The notes beneath the pieces are model-generated. The model was not told the DNA's origin. It saw only the letters and a list, made by a program, of their open reading frames with translations, and searched no databases. The position numbers and the translations under genes were made by a program. Positions 7,744 through 16,439 of a stretch of DNA of 61,743 nt are shown one piece after another. The stretch comes from Rhodospirillaceae bacterium (GTDB lineage: Bacteria; Pseudomonadota; Alphaproteobacteria; Rhodospirillales; JABHCV01), in the NCBI GenBank assembly GCA_014382375.1, contig JACNJU010000039.1:1-61743 (forward strand). Direction: 5' to 3'. Each line of letters opens with the position of its first letter. Position 1 is the first letter of the stretch.

Positions 7744-9282
7744 GTGGCAAAACGAACCCGAGCACGCGCGAGAACCGGAAGCCGAAGAGAAGGCGGCAAG
7801 AGCTTTCAGCAGCTCCCCTTCAGGCAACCGCAAAATCCCTATCAGCCATTCAATATTATTTCTGACGATGAAGTTGAAGCGCTACATAACACATCCCTTG
7901 ATGTTCTCGAAGAACTCGGCATCAATTTCCTACTTGAAGAAGCGCGCGAAATTCTAAAGAACGCCGGTGCCGATGTGCGCCCCGGCGATCCCTGCGTGCG
8001 CTTTGATCGGGGGTTGATTGAGCAATCAATCAAGACGGCGCCCAAACAATTCACCGGATACGCCCGCAACCCGGCCCACAATCTGGAATACGGCGGAAAT
8101 CATACAGTTTTCTGTATGGTCTCCAGCCCGCCCAATGCCACAGATATGGATAAAGGGCGCAGGCAGGGGAGTATGGAAGACTACAGTAATTTTGTCCGCC
8201 TCGGCCAAAGCCTCAACATCGTCCACCAGCTTTCGGGTTATCCGGTCGAACCGACCGACATCGAAACCCCGATCCGCCATCTCGTGGCCGAGCAGGCGAT
8301 GATCAAGTTGTGCGACAAAATTGGTTACGGCTACTGCCTGAATCGCCAAAGAATCAGAGATTCCATCGAAATGGTGCGTATTGGACGTGGCATCAGCAAC
8401 GAACAAATGCTGAGCGAGCCTTCGATCTTCACTGTCGTCAACGCCAATTCACCGCGCCAGTACGATGTCGCCATGTTGGGCGGTATCATTGAAATGGCGC
8501 GCATGAACCAGCCGGTCGTCATCACCCCATTTACGTTGGCCGGTGCCATGGCTCCGGTAACGGTGGCTGGTGCTATTGTCCAGCAAAATGCCGAAGCGTT
8601 GGCTGGCATCGCCTTTTTGCAGATGGTTAATCCCGGGGCCCCGGTGCTGTACGGCGGCTTTACCTCCAACGTCGATATGCGCACCGGCTCGCCAGCATTC
8701 GGTACTCCTGAATATGCCAAGGCAGTGCTGATTGGTGGCCAATTGTCACGACGCTATGGCATTCCGTATCGTTCTTCAAACGTCAACGCATCCAACGCAC
8801 CGGACGTACAGGCGGCCTACGAGTCGCAAATGTCGATCTGGCCGTGCATTTTGAGCCACTGCAATATGATCAAACATGCACTGGGATGGCTTGAAGGTGG
8901 GCTTTCGGCATCTTTCGAAAAGGTCATCATTGATGCCGAAATGTTACAAATGATGTCCGAGTTTATGCAACCGCTGACCATCAACATGAATGAAATGGCC
9001 ATGGAAGCCATCCGCGAAGTCGAGCCCGGCGGTCATTACTTTGGCTGCGCCCACACCATGGAACGATTTGAAAACGCCTTTTACAGCCCGATCCTGTCTG
9101 ACTGGAGCAATTTTGAGAACTGGCGAGATAATGGTTCCATCGATGCCACAACGCGGGCCAATACAATTTATAAGAAATTGCTCGAGAACTACCAGCAACC
9201 CCCCTTTGATAAATCTATTGAAGAGGAACTGGATGCTTTCGTTGAACGCCGTATCGCTGAAGGTGGAGCAAGGGAAAACTAG
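7744..9282 (+). CDS. Trimethylamine methyltransferase (MttB/COG5598) family protein without pyrrolysine (512 aa)
   Basis: TIM-barrel methyltransferase of the MttB superfamily. Typical motifs are DVLEELGINF near residue 45, VRFDRGLIEQSI near 90, PFTLAGAMAPVT in the middle and GGHYFGCAHTMERF near the end. There is no in-frame amber codon, so it is not the pyrrolysine trimethylamine enzyme. Non-Pyl members include glycine betaine, carnitine and proline-betaine corrinoid methyltransferases. No corrinoid protein (MttC-like) is encoded in the window. GTG 7744 is chosen because GGGAGG lies seven bases upstream. The first 25 residues are strongly basic. Confidence 0.85.
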   Translation: MAKRTRARARTGSRREGGKSFQQLPFRQPQNPYQPFNIISDDEVEALHNTSLDVLEELGINFLLEEAREILKNAGADVRPGDPCVRFDRGLIEQSIKTAPKQFTGYARNPAHNLEYGGNHTVFCMVSSPPNATDMDKGRRQGSMEDYSNFVRLGQSLNIVHQLSGYPVEPTDIETPIRHLVAEQAMIKLCDKIGYGYCLNRQRIRDSIEMVRIGRGISNEQMLSEPSIFTVVNANSPRQYDVAMLGGIIEMARMNQPVVITPFTLAGAMAPVTVAGAIVQQNAEALAGIAFLQMVNPGAPVLYGGFTSNVDMRTGSPAFGTPEYAKAVLIGGQLSRRYGIPYRSSNVNASNAPDVQAAYESQMSIWPCILSHCNMIKHALGWLEGGLSASFEKVIIDAEMLQMMSEFMQPLTINMNEMAMEAIREVEPGGHYFGCAHTMERFENAFYSPILSDWSNFENWRDNGSIDATTRANTIYKKLLENYQQPPFDKSIEEELDAFVERRIAEGGAREN

Positions 9283-9284
9283 GG

Positions 9285-10487
9285 ATGAGAAATCTTAGCA
9301 GCATACTGGAGCGCTTCCAGCCATCAGCAATCAGCGTTATTTTTTCGCTGACCAGCCGCCTCAAGGAAGAGGGCCGCGACATCATCGATTTGAGTATCGG
9401 CGAGCCGGATTTCCCGACCCCCGAGCACATAAAGCAAGCCGCCATTGACGCCATTCATGAGAACTTTACCCGCTACACGCCGGTCGATGGCATTAGCGCC
9501 CTGAAATCTGCGATCAGCAACAAATTTCGTCGCGACAACGATCTTGACTACCCTTCTGACCAAATCATCGTGGAGGCGGGGGCCAAGCCGCTTCTGTTCC
9601 ACGCCATGCAAGCCATCGTCAACCCGGGCGACGAGGTTATTCTGCCGGTGCCGTGCTGGACATCCTACACGGGCATGGCCCTGCTTGCCGGTGCCAACCC
9701 GGTCACTGTTTCGTGCCACCAGGACAACGGGTTCAAGTTGCGGGCCGATGATCTGGAAAAGGCGATCACAGACCGGACCCGGCTAATTTTGCTTAACTCA
9801 CCAAGCAATCCGACCGGTGCGGCTTATAGTGCCGATGAAATGAAAGCCCTGGCCGACGTTTTGATGCGCCACCCCCAAGTATGGATTATTGCCGATGATA
9901 TCTACGAGCATATCGTCTTTGACAATTTCGTCTTCGCCACCCCGGCACAGGTTGAACCCGGTCTTTATGATCGTACATTGACCATCAACGGTGCCTCGAA
10001 AGCCTATTCAATGACCGGCTGGCGCATTGGCTACGCGGGAGGCCCAAAAGATTTAATCGGCGGCATTACCAAGGTGCTGTCGCAAAGTGTCGGCAACCCC
10101 TGCTCTATCAGCCAGGCTGCTGCAGTTGCCGCACTCGAAGGTCCGCAAGATTACCTTGCTGCACGAGCGGCTGAATTCAAGGATCGCCGCGATTTTCTTG
10201 TTGAACGCCTGAATACCATTGACGGCCTTTCGTGCCACGCGCCCGAAGGGGCCTTTTACCTGTTTCCATCCTGCGCCGATTTGATCGGCAAAACTTCACC
10301 CGATGGCAAGACAATTAATTCCAGTACCGTTTTAGCCAGCTACCTTCTGGAAAGCGCTGGCGTTTCTGTTGTTCCCGGTGCGGCATTTGAATACGACCCG
10401 AATATCCGTCTTTCCTACGCCACCTCAATGGAAAATTTAAAAATCGCCTGCGACAGGTTGGAAGAAGCCTGCAAGGAGATAATCTGA
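9285..10487 (+). CDS. PLP-dependent class I/II aminotransferase (AspC-like, 400 aa)
   Basis: Fold-type I aminotransferase. Visible motifs: DLSIGEPDFPTP at 36-47, NSPSNPTG at 171-178, ADDIYEH at 203-209 and the PLP lysine K239 in INGASKAYSMTGWRIGY. Length and motifs match aspartate/aromatic aminotransferases of subgroup I-alpha. It starts 2 bp after the MttB-like stop, and the dddP-like gene follows after 15 bp, so the three are probably one transcript. Its natural amino acid is unknown; a role in the same osmolyte pathway is inference from context. Confidence 0.88.
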   Translation: MRNLSSILERFQPSAISVIFSLTSRLKEEGRDIIDLSIGEPDFPTPEHIKQAAIDAIHENFTRYTPVDGISALKSAISNKFRRDNDLDYPSDQIIVEAGAKPLLFHAMQAIVNPGDEVILPVPCWTSYTGMALLAGANPVTVSCHQDNGFKLRADDLEKAITDRTRLILLNSPSNPTGAAYSADEMKALADVLMRHPQVWIIADDIYEHIVFDNFVFATPAQVEPGLYDRTLTINGASKAYSMTGWRIGYAGGPKDLIGGITKVLSQSVGNPCSISQAAAVAALEGPQDYLAARAAEFKDRRDFLVERLNTIDGLSCHAPEGAFYLFPSCADLIGKTSPDGKTINSSTVLASYLLESAGVSVVPGAAFEYDPNIRLSYATSMENLKIACDRLEEACKEII

Positions 10488-10502
10488 AGCAAGGGGAACA
10501 CG

Positions 10503-11759
10503 ATGATGCCCATCAATGCCGCCAATGCCGTCTACAGCAAGGGGGCGCCCCGCCAGCATGGCGCTATGGAATTCAGTGACGCCCCGGTCGATTTGGACAG
10601 TGTTCGCCTGTACCGACTTGGCCGGATCCGCGATGAGTTAAAGAAAAAGGATTGCGCCGCAGCCTTGCTGTTTGACCAGGTCAACACCCGTTACGCCACT
10701 GATTCCACTAACATGCAAATCTGGTGTTCCCATTATGAAACGCGCTGCGCCTTCATCGCCGCCGACGGCCCGGTCGTTCTGTTTGATTATTCCAACCTGC
10801 CCCACCTGGCCGAAGAATTGCCGACTATTGATGAATATCGGGTGATGCCGTCGTTCTACTATTTTGCCGCAGCCTACAAGGGCCACGAACAGGCCGCAGA
10901 ATTTGGCAACCAGATCGCCGATTTAATGAAGCAACACGGCCATGGCAACAAGCGTCTGGCTGTCGATCGATTGTCACACATGGGAACCGATGCCATTCGC
11001 TCCCACGGTATTGATCTTTTTGACGGCCTGGAAATCACCGAGCAGGCCCGCCTGATCAAAAGCAACGAAGAACTTGTCCTGATGCAAAAGGCCATCGATG
11101 TTTGTGAAACCGGCATGAAGGCCATGCACGAGGTGCTGGCCCCCGGCATTACAGAAAACGCCCTGTGGGCAAAACTTCATGAAACAAATATTGCCCTTGG
11201 CGGTGAATGGATAGAAACCCGGCTGTTGTCGTCGGGACCGCGCACCAATCCATGGTTTCGCGAATGCTCCATGCGCCCTATTGAACCCGGTGACATGGTC
11301 AGTTTTGATACAGACCTGATCGGCCCGTATGGCTATTGCGCCGATATTTCACGTTCCTGGCGCTGCGGCAAGGGCAAACCCGACGATGAGCAACGACGCC
11401 TGTACGCCGCTGCCCATGAGCAAATTCATCATAATATAGCCCTGCTTAAAGCGGGCATAAGCTTCCGTGAGGTCGTTGAAAAGGCCTGGCCGATCCCTGA
11501 TGAATTCATGTCCAACCGCTACACATGTTTGATGCACGGCGTTGGGCTTGCCGACGAATACCCGTCGCTTAAACACCGCATTGATCATAATATAAAAGGC
11601 TACGACGGATACCTTGAAGAAGGCATGACGATCTGCGTTGAATCGATGATCGCATCAGATGGTGGCCGCGAAGGCGTCAAGTTGGAAGAACAGGTACTGA
11701 TTACCAAAGACGGCACCAAAACCCTGTCATCATACGACTTCGAAGAAGACTGGCTTTAA
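10503..11759 (+). CDS. dddP: DddP-like M24-family enzyme, candidate DMSP lyase (418 aa)
   Basis: M24 creatinase/aminopeptidase fold protein closely resembling roseobacter DddP, which cleaves dimethylsulfoniopropionate to DMS and acrylate. Shared signatures are RYATDSTNMQ, GGEWIETRLL, SGPRTNPWF and SFDTDLIG. Metal ligands of DddP map to D269, D271, D281, H345, E380 and E395. The catalytic Tyr and Asp of DddP map to Y340 and D351, so all are kept. The N-terminus is about 28 residues shorter than the Roseovarius protein as I recall it. ATG 10503 (ATGATG) has AAGGGGA upstream. Alternatives are a related M24 lyase or creatinase-like hydrolase on another osmolyte. The stop overlaps that of the convergent usp gene. 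Confidence 0.72.
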   Translation: MMPINAANAVYSKGAPRQHGAMEFSDAPVDLDSVRLYRLGRIRDELKKKDCAAALLFDQVNTRYATDSTNMQIWCSHYETRCAFIAADGPVVLFDYSNLPHLAEELPTIDEYRVMPSFYYFAAAYKGHEQAAEFGNQIADLMKQHGHGNKRLAVDRLSHMGTDAIRSHGIDLFDGLEITEQARLIKSNEELVLMQKAIDVCETGMKAMHEVLAPGITENALWAKLHETNIALGGEWIETRLLSSGPRTNPWFRECSMRPIEPGDMVSFDTDLIGPYGYCADISRSWRCGKGKPDDEQRRLYAAAHEQIHHNIALLKAGISFREVVEKAWPIPDEFMSNRYTCLMHGVGLADEYPSLKHRIDHNIKGYDGYLEEGMTICVESMIASDGGREGVKLEEQVLITKDGTKTLSSYDFEEDWL

Positions 11760-12202
11760 CGCACGATGACAACCGTACAAGGGGCCATCGCGCTGACCTT
11801 GTGCGAAACACTACCCAGCAGCATGTTTTCGATGTCGCTGCCGACGCCGCGGCTGCCGATGACGATCAGATCGATATCGTTGTCATCGGCGAAGGCGACG
11901 ATGGAGCGTGCTGGCTTTCCCTCCTTGACATGGGTCACGAGCTTCTTGACGCCGGATTTTTCGGCATGTTTGCGGGCCTCAGCCAGGATGTCCTTGACCA
12001 TTTCGTCGAGCACGTACTTGGGTTCACCCATCAGGTTTTCCACCTCGAGGAATTGCTGCAGCTTGGGCGTCGCCTTGAACGGTCGGACGACTGTCAACAT
12101 GTGCAATTCGGCATCGAACTTCAAGGCGATCTCGGCTCCGGCCTTGGCCGCCCTGCGGGCGTTCTTCGAACCGTCGATGCAAACGAGAATCTTGGAATAC
12201 AT
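11756..12202 (-). CDS. Universal stress protein, UspA family (148 aa)
   Basis: Single Usp domain: ILVCIDGSKNARRAA at the N-terminus, DIDLIVIGSRGVG near 110 and LLGSVSHKVSAMAPCTVVIVR at the end. The ATP-binding loop GxxG...GS is present but has ten rather than nine intervening residues, so nucleotide binding is likely though not certain. It is the last gene of the minus run, 24 bp after the dipeptide-type ABC ATPase. Cytoplasmic stress protein of unspecified role. Confidence 0.9.
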   Translation of the reverse strand: MYSKILVCIDGSKNARRAAKAGAEIALKFDAELHMLTVVRPFKATPKLQQFLEVENLMGEPKYVLDEMVKDILAEARKHAEKSGVKKLVTHVKEGKPARSIVAFADDNDIDLIVIGSRGVGSDIENMLLGSVSHKVSAMAPCTVVIVR

Positions 12203-12226
12203 GAGCGTTTTTCCCTAAAATCTGCT

Positions 12227-14485
12227 TTATCCGGGTTCCTTGTCGACCGGCACGGCATCGACCCGAGCCTCGGCCACTGCGGCGGCGGCGGCGGCGGCCT
12301 TGGCCTTGGCCTCGGCGGCGGCGGCCTCGGCGGCGGCAGCCTCGGCGGCCATGACCTTGGCGCGGGCTTCCTTGGCCAGCAACGAGCGTTTCTTTTGAAG
12401 ATCACTCGGCACCTTGACCACCGGTTCGGCCTTTCTCAGTTCCTCAAGCGGAATATGACACGCGATGGCGTGGGACTCGCCGTCAATCTGCACCGCCGGC
12501 GGCACGTCGTCGCATATCTCGCCGATACGGCTGGGACACCGTGTGCAGAACGGACAGCCCCGGGGCGGATCGAGCACGCTGGGCAGGTTCCCTTCGAGCA
12601 CGATATGGCGCTTTTCGATCTCTGGGTCGGCGATCGGAACGGCCGACAGCAGCGCCTCTGTATAGGGATGATAGGGCGGACTGAACACTTCATCGGTGGT
12701 GCCGCGTTCCATGATCTGACCCAGATACATGACGACAATGCGGTCGGCCAGGTACCTGACGGCGCTCAGGTCGTGGCTGATAAACAGCAGGGTCGTCTTA
12801 TGTTCGCGCTGGATGTCCATCAAAAGTTCAGTGACCGCGGCGGCGACCGACACGTCGAGCGCCGAAATCGGCTCGTCGGCGATGACCATCGCCGGATTAC
12901 CGGCAAATGCCCGGGCGATACCGACCCGTTGCTTCTGGCCGCCGGAAAGCTGGCGCGGGCGGCGGATGTAGAAGTCGCGCGGCAGCTTGACGATATCGAG
13001 AAGCTGCATGACCCGCTCGTAGACCTTCTCGGGGTCGCTCTCGACGCCGAATTTGGTGATCACCCGGCTGATCGCCGAACCGATGGTGATCGACGGGTTA
13101 AGCGTGTCGTTGGGATTCTGGAAGACCATCTGCAACGAGCCCAGTTGTTTCGGCGTACGGGTCTTGACCGGCAGATCGCCGATGTTGGTGCCGGCCAACC
13201 TGACCTCGCCGCTGGTCGCCGTTTCCAGGCCCATCAGGACCTTGGCGAAGGTCGACTTGCCACAACCCGATTCGCCGACGATGCCGACGGTCTGGCCGCG
13301 CTTGGCAGTAAAATTGATGGACTCGTTGGCCTTCACGTATTTCGTCATGCCGCCCGAGAACAAGGCGCCCATTGAGGTGTCCTGTACTTCGTAATATTTT
13401 TTCATATTGTCGATTTCGAGCACGGTTTCGCCAATTTCGGCGGCGTCCTTGCCGATGCCGGCGGACATGGCGACCGATGTGTCGACCTCATTCCAGCGGT
13501 AGCAGCGGACCCGGTGGACAGGATCGTTATCGGTAGTGACTTCCTCCATGTGCGGGTCGTCCCCGTCGCAAAGGCCCTCCTTGAAAAACGAGCAGCGCGG
13601 CCCGAAGTTGCAGCCCGGCGGGCGTTCGTGGGGCAACGGCAACTGGCCCGTGATGGCGGTCAACGGCCGCGCGTTCTTGTCGGCGTGGGGCAACGGAATG
13701 CAGCCGAACAGGCCGTGGGTGTAGGGATGCTTGGGCCAGGTGAAGATGGAATCGATGCTTCCCTCCTCGACGACCTCGCCGGAATACATGACGCAGATGC
13801 GGTCGCAGACCTCGAGCATGAGGCCGAGATTGTGTGAAATATAGAGCAGTGCCGTGCCGTACTTTTTGCTCAACTCGGCGATCAGTTCGACAATGCCAGC
13901 CTCGACGGTGACGTCGAGCGCCGTCGTCGGTTCGTCGAGCAACAGCAGGGCCGGGCTCGACAGCAGCGCCATGGCGATGACGACGCGCTGCTGCTGACCG
14001 CCGGAAATCTGGTGCGGATAGGCGTTCATCACCCGTTCGGCGTCCGGCAGTTTGACATCGTCCAGCATCTGAATGGATCGCTTGCGAGCTTCTGCCTGGG
14101 AGACCCCCTCGTGTACGATCAGCACCTCCATCAACTGCGAGCCCAGGGTCAGAGACGGATTGAGCGCGACCATCGGTTCCTGGTAGATCATCGAGATTTC
14201 GGAGCCGCGAATATGGCGCAGTTCCTCTTCGTTCAGGGCCACCATATCGCGGCCCTTGAACTTGATGGAACCGCCGACGATGCCGCCGTTGTTGCCCATG
14301 TAGTTCATGATCCCCAACGCCACCGTCGACTTGCCGCAGCCGGACTCGCCGACCAGGCCGATGCTCTCGCCGGCCTTAAGCGTGCATGAAAAATCGACGA
14401 CCGCCGGGATTTCACCGGCTCGGACGAAATATGACAGGCACAGGTTATTGATTTCGAGGACGTATTCGTCGTTGCTTTCTATCAT
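12227..14485 (-). CDS. Fused dipeptide/oligopeptide-type ABC ATPase (two cassettes, 752 aa)
   Basis: DppD- and DppF-like ATPases in one polypeptide, powering the adjacent permeases. Cassette 1 (about residues 8-330) has GLVGESGCGKST, SGGQQQRVVIA and LLLLDEPTTALD. Cassette 2 (about 365-690) has GIVGESGCGKST, LSGGQKQRVGIA and MVIADEPISALD. Both carry the oligopeptide C-terminal cysteine motif (GPRCSFFKEGLC; FCTRCPSRIGEIC). The C-terminal 50 residues are an Ala/Lys/Glu-rich helix unlike normal family members. The stop of this gene is 24 bp from usp. GC content is visibly higher than in flanking genes. Confidence 0.93.
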   Translation of the reverse strand: MIESNDEYVLEINNLCLSYFVRAGEIPAVVDFSCTLKAGESIGLVGESGCGKSTVALGIMNYMGNNGGIVGGSIKFKGRDMVALNEEELRHIRGSEISMIYQEPMVALNPSLTLGSQLMEVLIVHEGVSQAEARKRSIQMLDDVKLPDAERVMNAYPHQISGGQQQRVVIAMALLSSPALLLLDEPTTALDVTVEAGIVELIAELSKKYGTALLYISHNLGLMLEVCDRICVMYSGEVVEEGSIDSIFTWPKHPYTHGLFGCIPLPHADKNARPLTAITGQLPLPHERPPGCNFGPRCSFFKEGLCDGDDPHMEEVTTDNDPVHRVRCYRWNEVDTSVAMSAGIGKDAAEIGETVLEIDNMKKYYEVQDTSMGALFSGGMTKYVKANESINFTAKRGQTVGIVGESGCGKSTFAKVLMGLETATSGEVRLAGTNIGDLPVKTRTPKQLGSLQMVFQNPNDTLNPSITIGSAISRVITKFGVESDPEKVYERVMQLLDIVKLPRDFYIRRPRQLSGGQKQRVGIARAFAGNPAMVIADEPISALDVSVAAAVTELLMDIQREHKTTLLFISHDLSAVRYLADRIVVMYLGQIMERGTTDEVFSPPYHPYTEALLSAVPIADPEIEKRHIVLEGNLPSVLDPPRGCPFCTRCPSRIGEICDDVPPAVQIDGESHAIACHIPLEELRKAEPVVKVPSDLQKKRSLLAKEARAKVMAAEAAAAEAAAAEAKAKAAAAAAAVAEARVDAVPVDKEPG
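12271..12350. repeat. GCC/CGG-rich imperfect triplet repeat encoding the Ala-rich tail
   Basis: Runs of cgg and ctcggc triplets in the 3' end of the fused ABC ATPase gene encode alternating Ala, Glu-Ala and Lys-Ala stretches. Such tracts slip easily and may vary in length between strains. Confidence 0.7.
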
Positions 14486-14496
14486 TTATCCGTTCC

Positions 14497-15390
14497 TCAA
14501 TCCCTGAGCGAAACTTCGCGCAAGCCGTCGGCCAGCAGGTTGAAACCCAGAATCAACGATGATATTGCGATGCAGGGGAAGATCGTCATGTGCGGAAAGA
14601 TCATCGCCATCTTGCGTGTTTCGTTGATCATGCCACCCCAATCGGGATCTGGCGGCGGCAGGCCCAGGCCTAAGAACCCAAGCACGCCGATGGTGATAAT
14701 GACGTAACCCAGGCGAAGACAGGCATCGACGATCAGCGGTCCGCGGGCGTTCGGCAGGATCTCGACCAGCATGATGTACAGTGACGATTCGCCCCGCGTC
14801 TGGGCGGCGGCGACGTATTCGCGGTTGCGCAGGTCTAGCACCAGGCCGCGGACGATACGCATGATGCCCGGCGCGCTGGCAAACGTGATGGCGATGATGA
14901 TATTGATGCCGGAAGAACCGATGGTGGCAATGATGATGATGTAGAGCACCAGCACCGGGAACGACAGGATGATGTCACTGATCCGGGAAAGCACGATATC
15001 CCACCAGCCGAGGTGATAGCCCGCCGCCAGCCCCATCAGGATGCCCAGCGTATAGGCGAACACTGTCGCCAGCGGCGCATAGAACAAAACCGTCTGCGAG
15101 CCAAAGATAATGCGCGACAGGATATCGCGGCCAAGATGATCAGTTCCCAGCCAGAAAGTGCCGCCCTTGACAAATTCGGTGCCTGGCTTGGCCATTGGCT
15201 GCAAGGTGGCCAACGGATCGAAGGGTGCGATCAACGGTGCCAGAATGGCGACGATGACCCAGAACAGGACCAGTCCGGCGCCAACCATGCCGGGTGTACT
15301 CTCGCGCAGCAGCGCAAACGACTTGATCGCACGTATGAAGGCGAACCCCAGGGTTGGCGCGGGGGTGACGGTTTCAACGATATTGGACAT
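14497..15390 (-). CDS. Dipeptide-type ABC permease, DppC-like (297 aa)
   Basis: Inner-membrane permease with about six helices. The N-terminus up to residue 25 is cytoplasmic, helix 1 spans GMVGAGLVLFWVIVAILAPL, and the extracytoplasmic loop contains FWLGTDHLGRDILSRIIFG, a DppC/OppC signature. The EAA loop (YVAAAQTRGESS) near 200 contacts the ATPase. AGGAGG lies upstream of ATG 15390. It sits 12 bp after the DppB-like gene in one operon. Confidence 0.93.
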   Translation of the reverse strand: MSNIVETVTPAPTLGFAFIRAIKSFALLRESTPGMVGAGLVLFWVIVAILAPLIAPFDPLATLQPMAKPGTEFVKGGTFWLGTDHLGRDILSRIIFGSQTVLFYAPLATVFAYTLGILMGLAAGYHLGWWDIVLSRISDIILSFPVLVLYIIIIATIGSSGINIIIAITFASAPGIMRIVRGLVLDLRNREYVAAAQTRGESSLYIMLVEILPNARGPLIVDACLRLGYVIITIGVLGFLGLGLPPPDPDWGGMINETRKMAMIFPHMTIFPCIAISSLILGFNLLADGLREVSLRD

Positions 15391-15402
15391 CTGTCATCCT
15401 CC

Positions 15403-16335
15403 TCACGAGAACCTAATTCTGGGGTTGAGATACGTGTATCCGATATCGGCGATGGTCTGGGAGGCAACGGCGACAAACACGGCGACCATGGCGCAAGCCT
15501 CGATGACGAAGATATCCTGATTTAGCGATGCTTCCAGCAGCAGCGCCCCAAAGCCCTTGTAGGCAAAAAAGAATTCGACAACGATAACCCCCGACAGCAG
15601 CCAGTTAATTTGCAGCATAATCACCGTGAAGGGCGCGATCAGCGCATTCCTGAGCGCGTGCTTCAAGATTACCTGTTTGTACGGCAGGCCCTTGAGCACG
15701 GCGGTGCGAATATAATGGGTGGTCATCACTTCGGCCATGGAGGCCCGCGTCATCCGCGCCACATAGCCGAAATCATAAATAATCAGCACCATCACCGGCA
15801 GGATCATTTGCTTGACATCGAAGCCGCTGGTCATCGACGACGTGCCCGGCAACCATTTCAGACCGAACACGAAGATTGCCGACAGCAGCACGGTGCTGGC
15901 GAATTCGGGCACCGATGTGGTGATGATGGAACCGACCGAAATGACCCGATCCAGCCTGGAACCTTCCCGCATACCGGCCAGCACGCCAAGGATTAATGAC
16001 AACGGGATCATGATGGCAAAGGTCCAGAACCCCAGAATCGCCGTGTTCCACAGACGCGGCCACAAGACTTCGGATACCGGCACCCTGAAGCGCACGGAAT
16101 CGCCAAATTCACCGCTCACGAAATTTCCGAGCCAGGTGCCGTAGCGCCACCACAACGGCTCGAAGTAGCCGTGTCTTTCAAGCCACAACTGACGTGCTTC
16201 TTCAGATGAATAGGGCCCCAGAACCTTGGTCGCGACGTTGCCCGGCGAAAATTCGAGCAACATGAACAGCAACATCGACACCACCAGCATGGTCAGTATC
16301 ATGAAGCCTATACGCTTGCTGATCATAATCAACAT
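15403..16335 (-). CDS. Dipeptide-type ABC permease, DppB-like (310 aa)
   Basis: DppB/OppB-type membrane permease: helix 1 ISKRIGFMILTMLVVSMLLF, extracytoplasmic loop with ARQLWLERHGYFEPLW, EAA loop MTRASMAEVMTTHYIRTAVLKG near 215 (partial), and C-terminal helices ending in YTYLNPRIRFS. ATG 16335 is chosen over an upstream start at 16392 because AGGGAA sits nine bases before it and the extra 19 residues match nothing. A stable hairpin separates it from the binding-protein gene. Confidence 0.92.
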   Translation of the reverse strand: MLIMISKRIGFMILTMLVVSMLLFMLLEFSPGNVATKVLGPYSSEEARQLWLERHGYFEPLWWRYGTWLGNFVSGEFGDSVRFRVPVSEVLWPRLWNTAILGFWTFAIMIPLSLILGVLAGMREGSRLDRVISVGSIITTSVPEFASTVLLSAIFVFGLKWLPGTSSMTSGFDVKQMILPVMVLIIYDFGYVARMTRASMAEVMTTHYIRTAVLKGLPYKQVILKHALRNALIAPFTVIMLQINWLLSGVIVVEFFFAYKGFGALLLEASLNQDIFVIEACAMVAVFVAVASQTIADIGYTYLNPRIRFS

Positions 16336-16382
16336 GGGTGTTGCTTCCCTTAATTTAATCGTAGCTATAAAGAATTCCGCAT

Positions 16383-16415
16383 CCACCGGCATTCCCTTGG
16401 ACGGGAAGCCGGTGG
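16383..16415 (-). terminator. Intercistronic hairpin between binding protein and permease genes
   Basis: CCACCGGC-A-TTCCC and GGGAA-GCCGGTGG pair as a 13-bp stem with one bulge and a six-base loop. No T-run follows on the minus strand. It most likely stabilises the 3' end of the abundant binding-protein message or partly attenuates transcription, as is common in ABC importer operons. Confidence 0.55.
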
Positions 16416-16439
16416 CGCGGTAGCTATTTTTAAGTTAAG

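Noticed and set aside
8014-8029. TTGAT-N6-ATCAA resembling an FNR box
   Set aside because: Spacer is six bases instead of four and it lies inside the MttB-like coding region.
7744-9282. Pyrrolysine-containing trimethylamine methyltransferase
   Set aside because: No in-frame TAG occurs and no pyl genes are present.
11801-13375. 524-codon open frame on the plus strand, antisense to usp and the fused ABC ATPase
   Set aside because: The minus strand has complete, motif-rich genes here; the frame is a shadow of GC-rich codon use and its translation is His/Asp/Arg-rich and motif-free.
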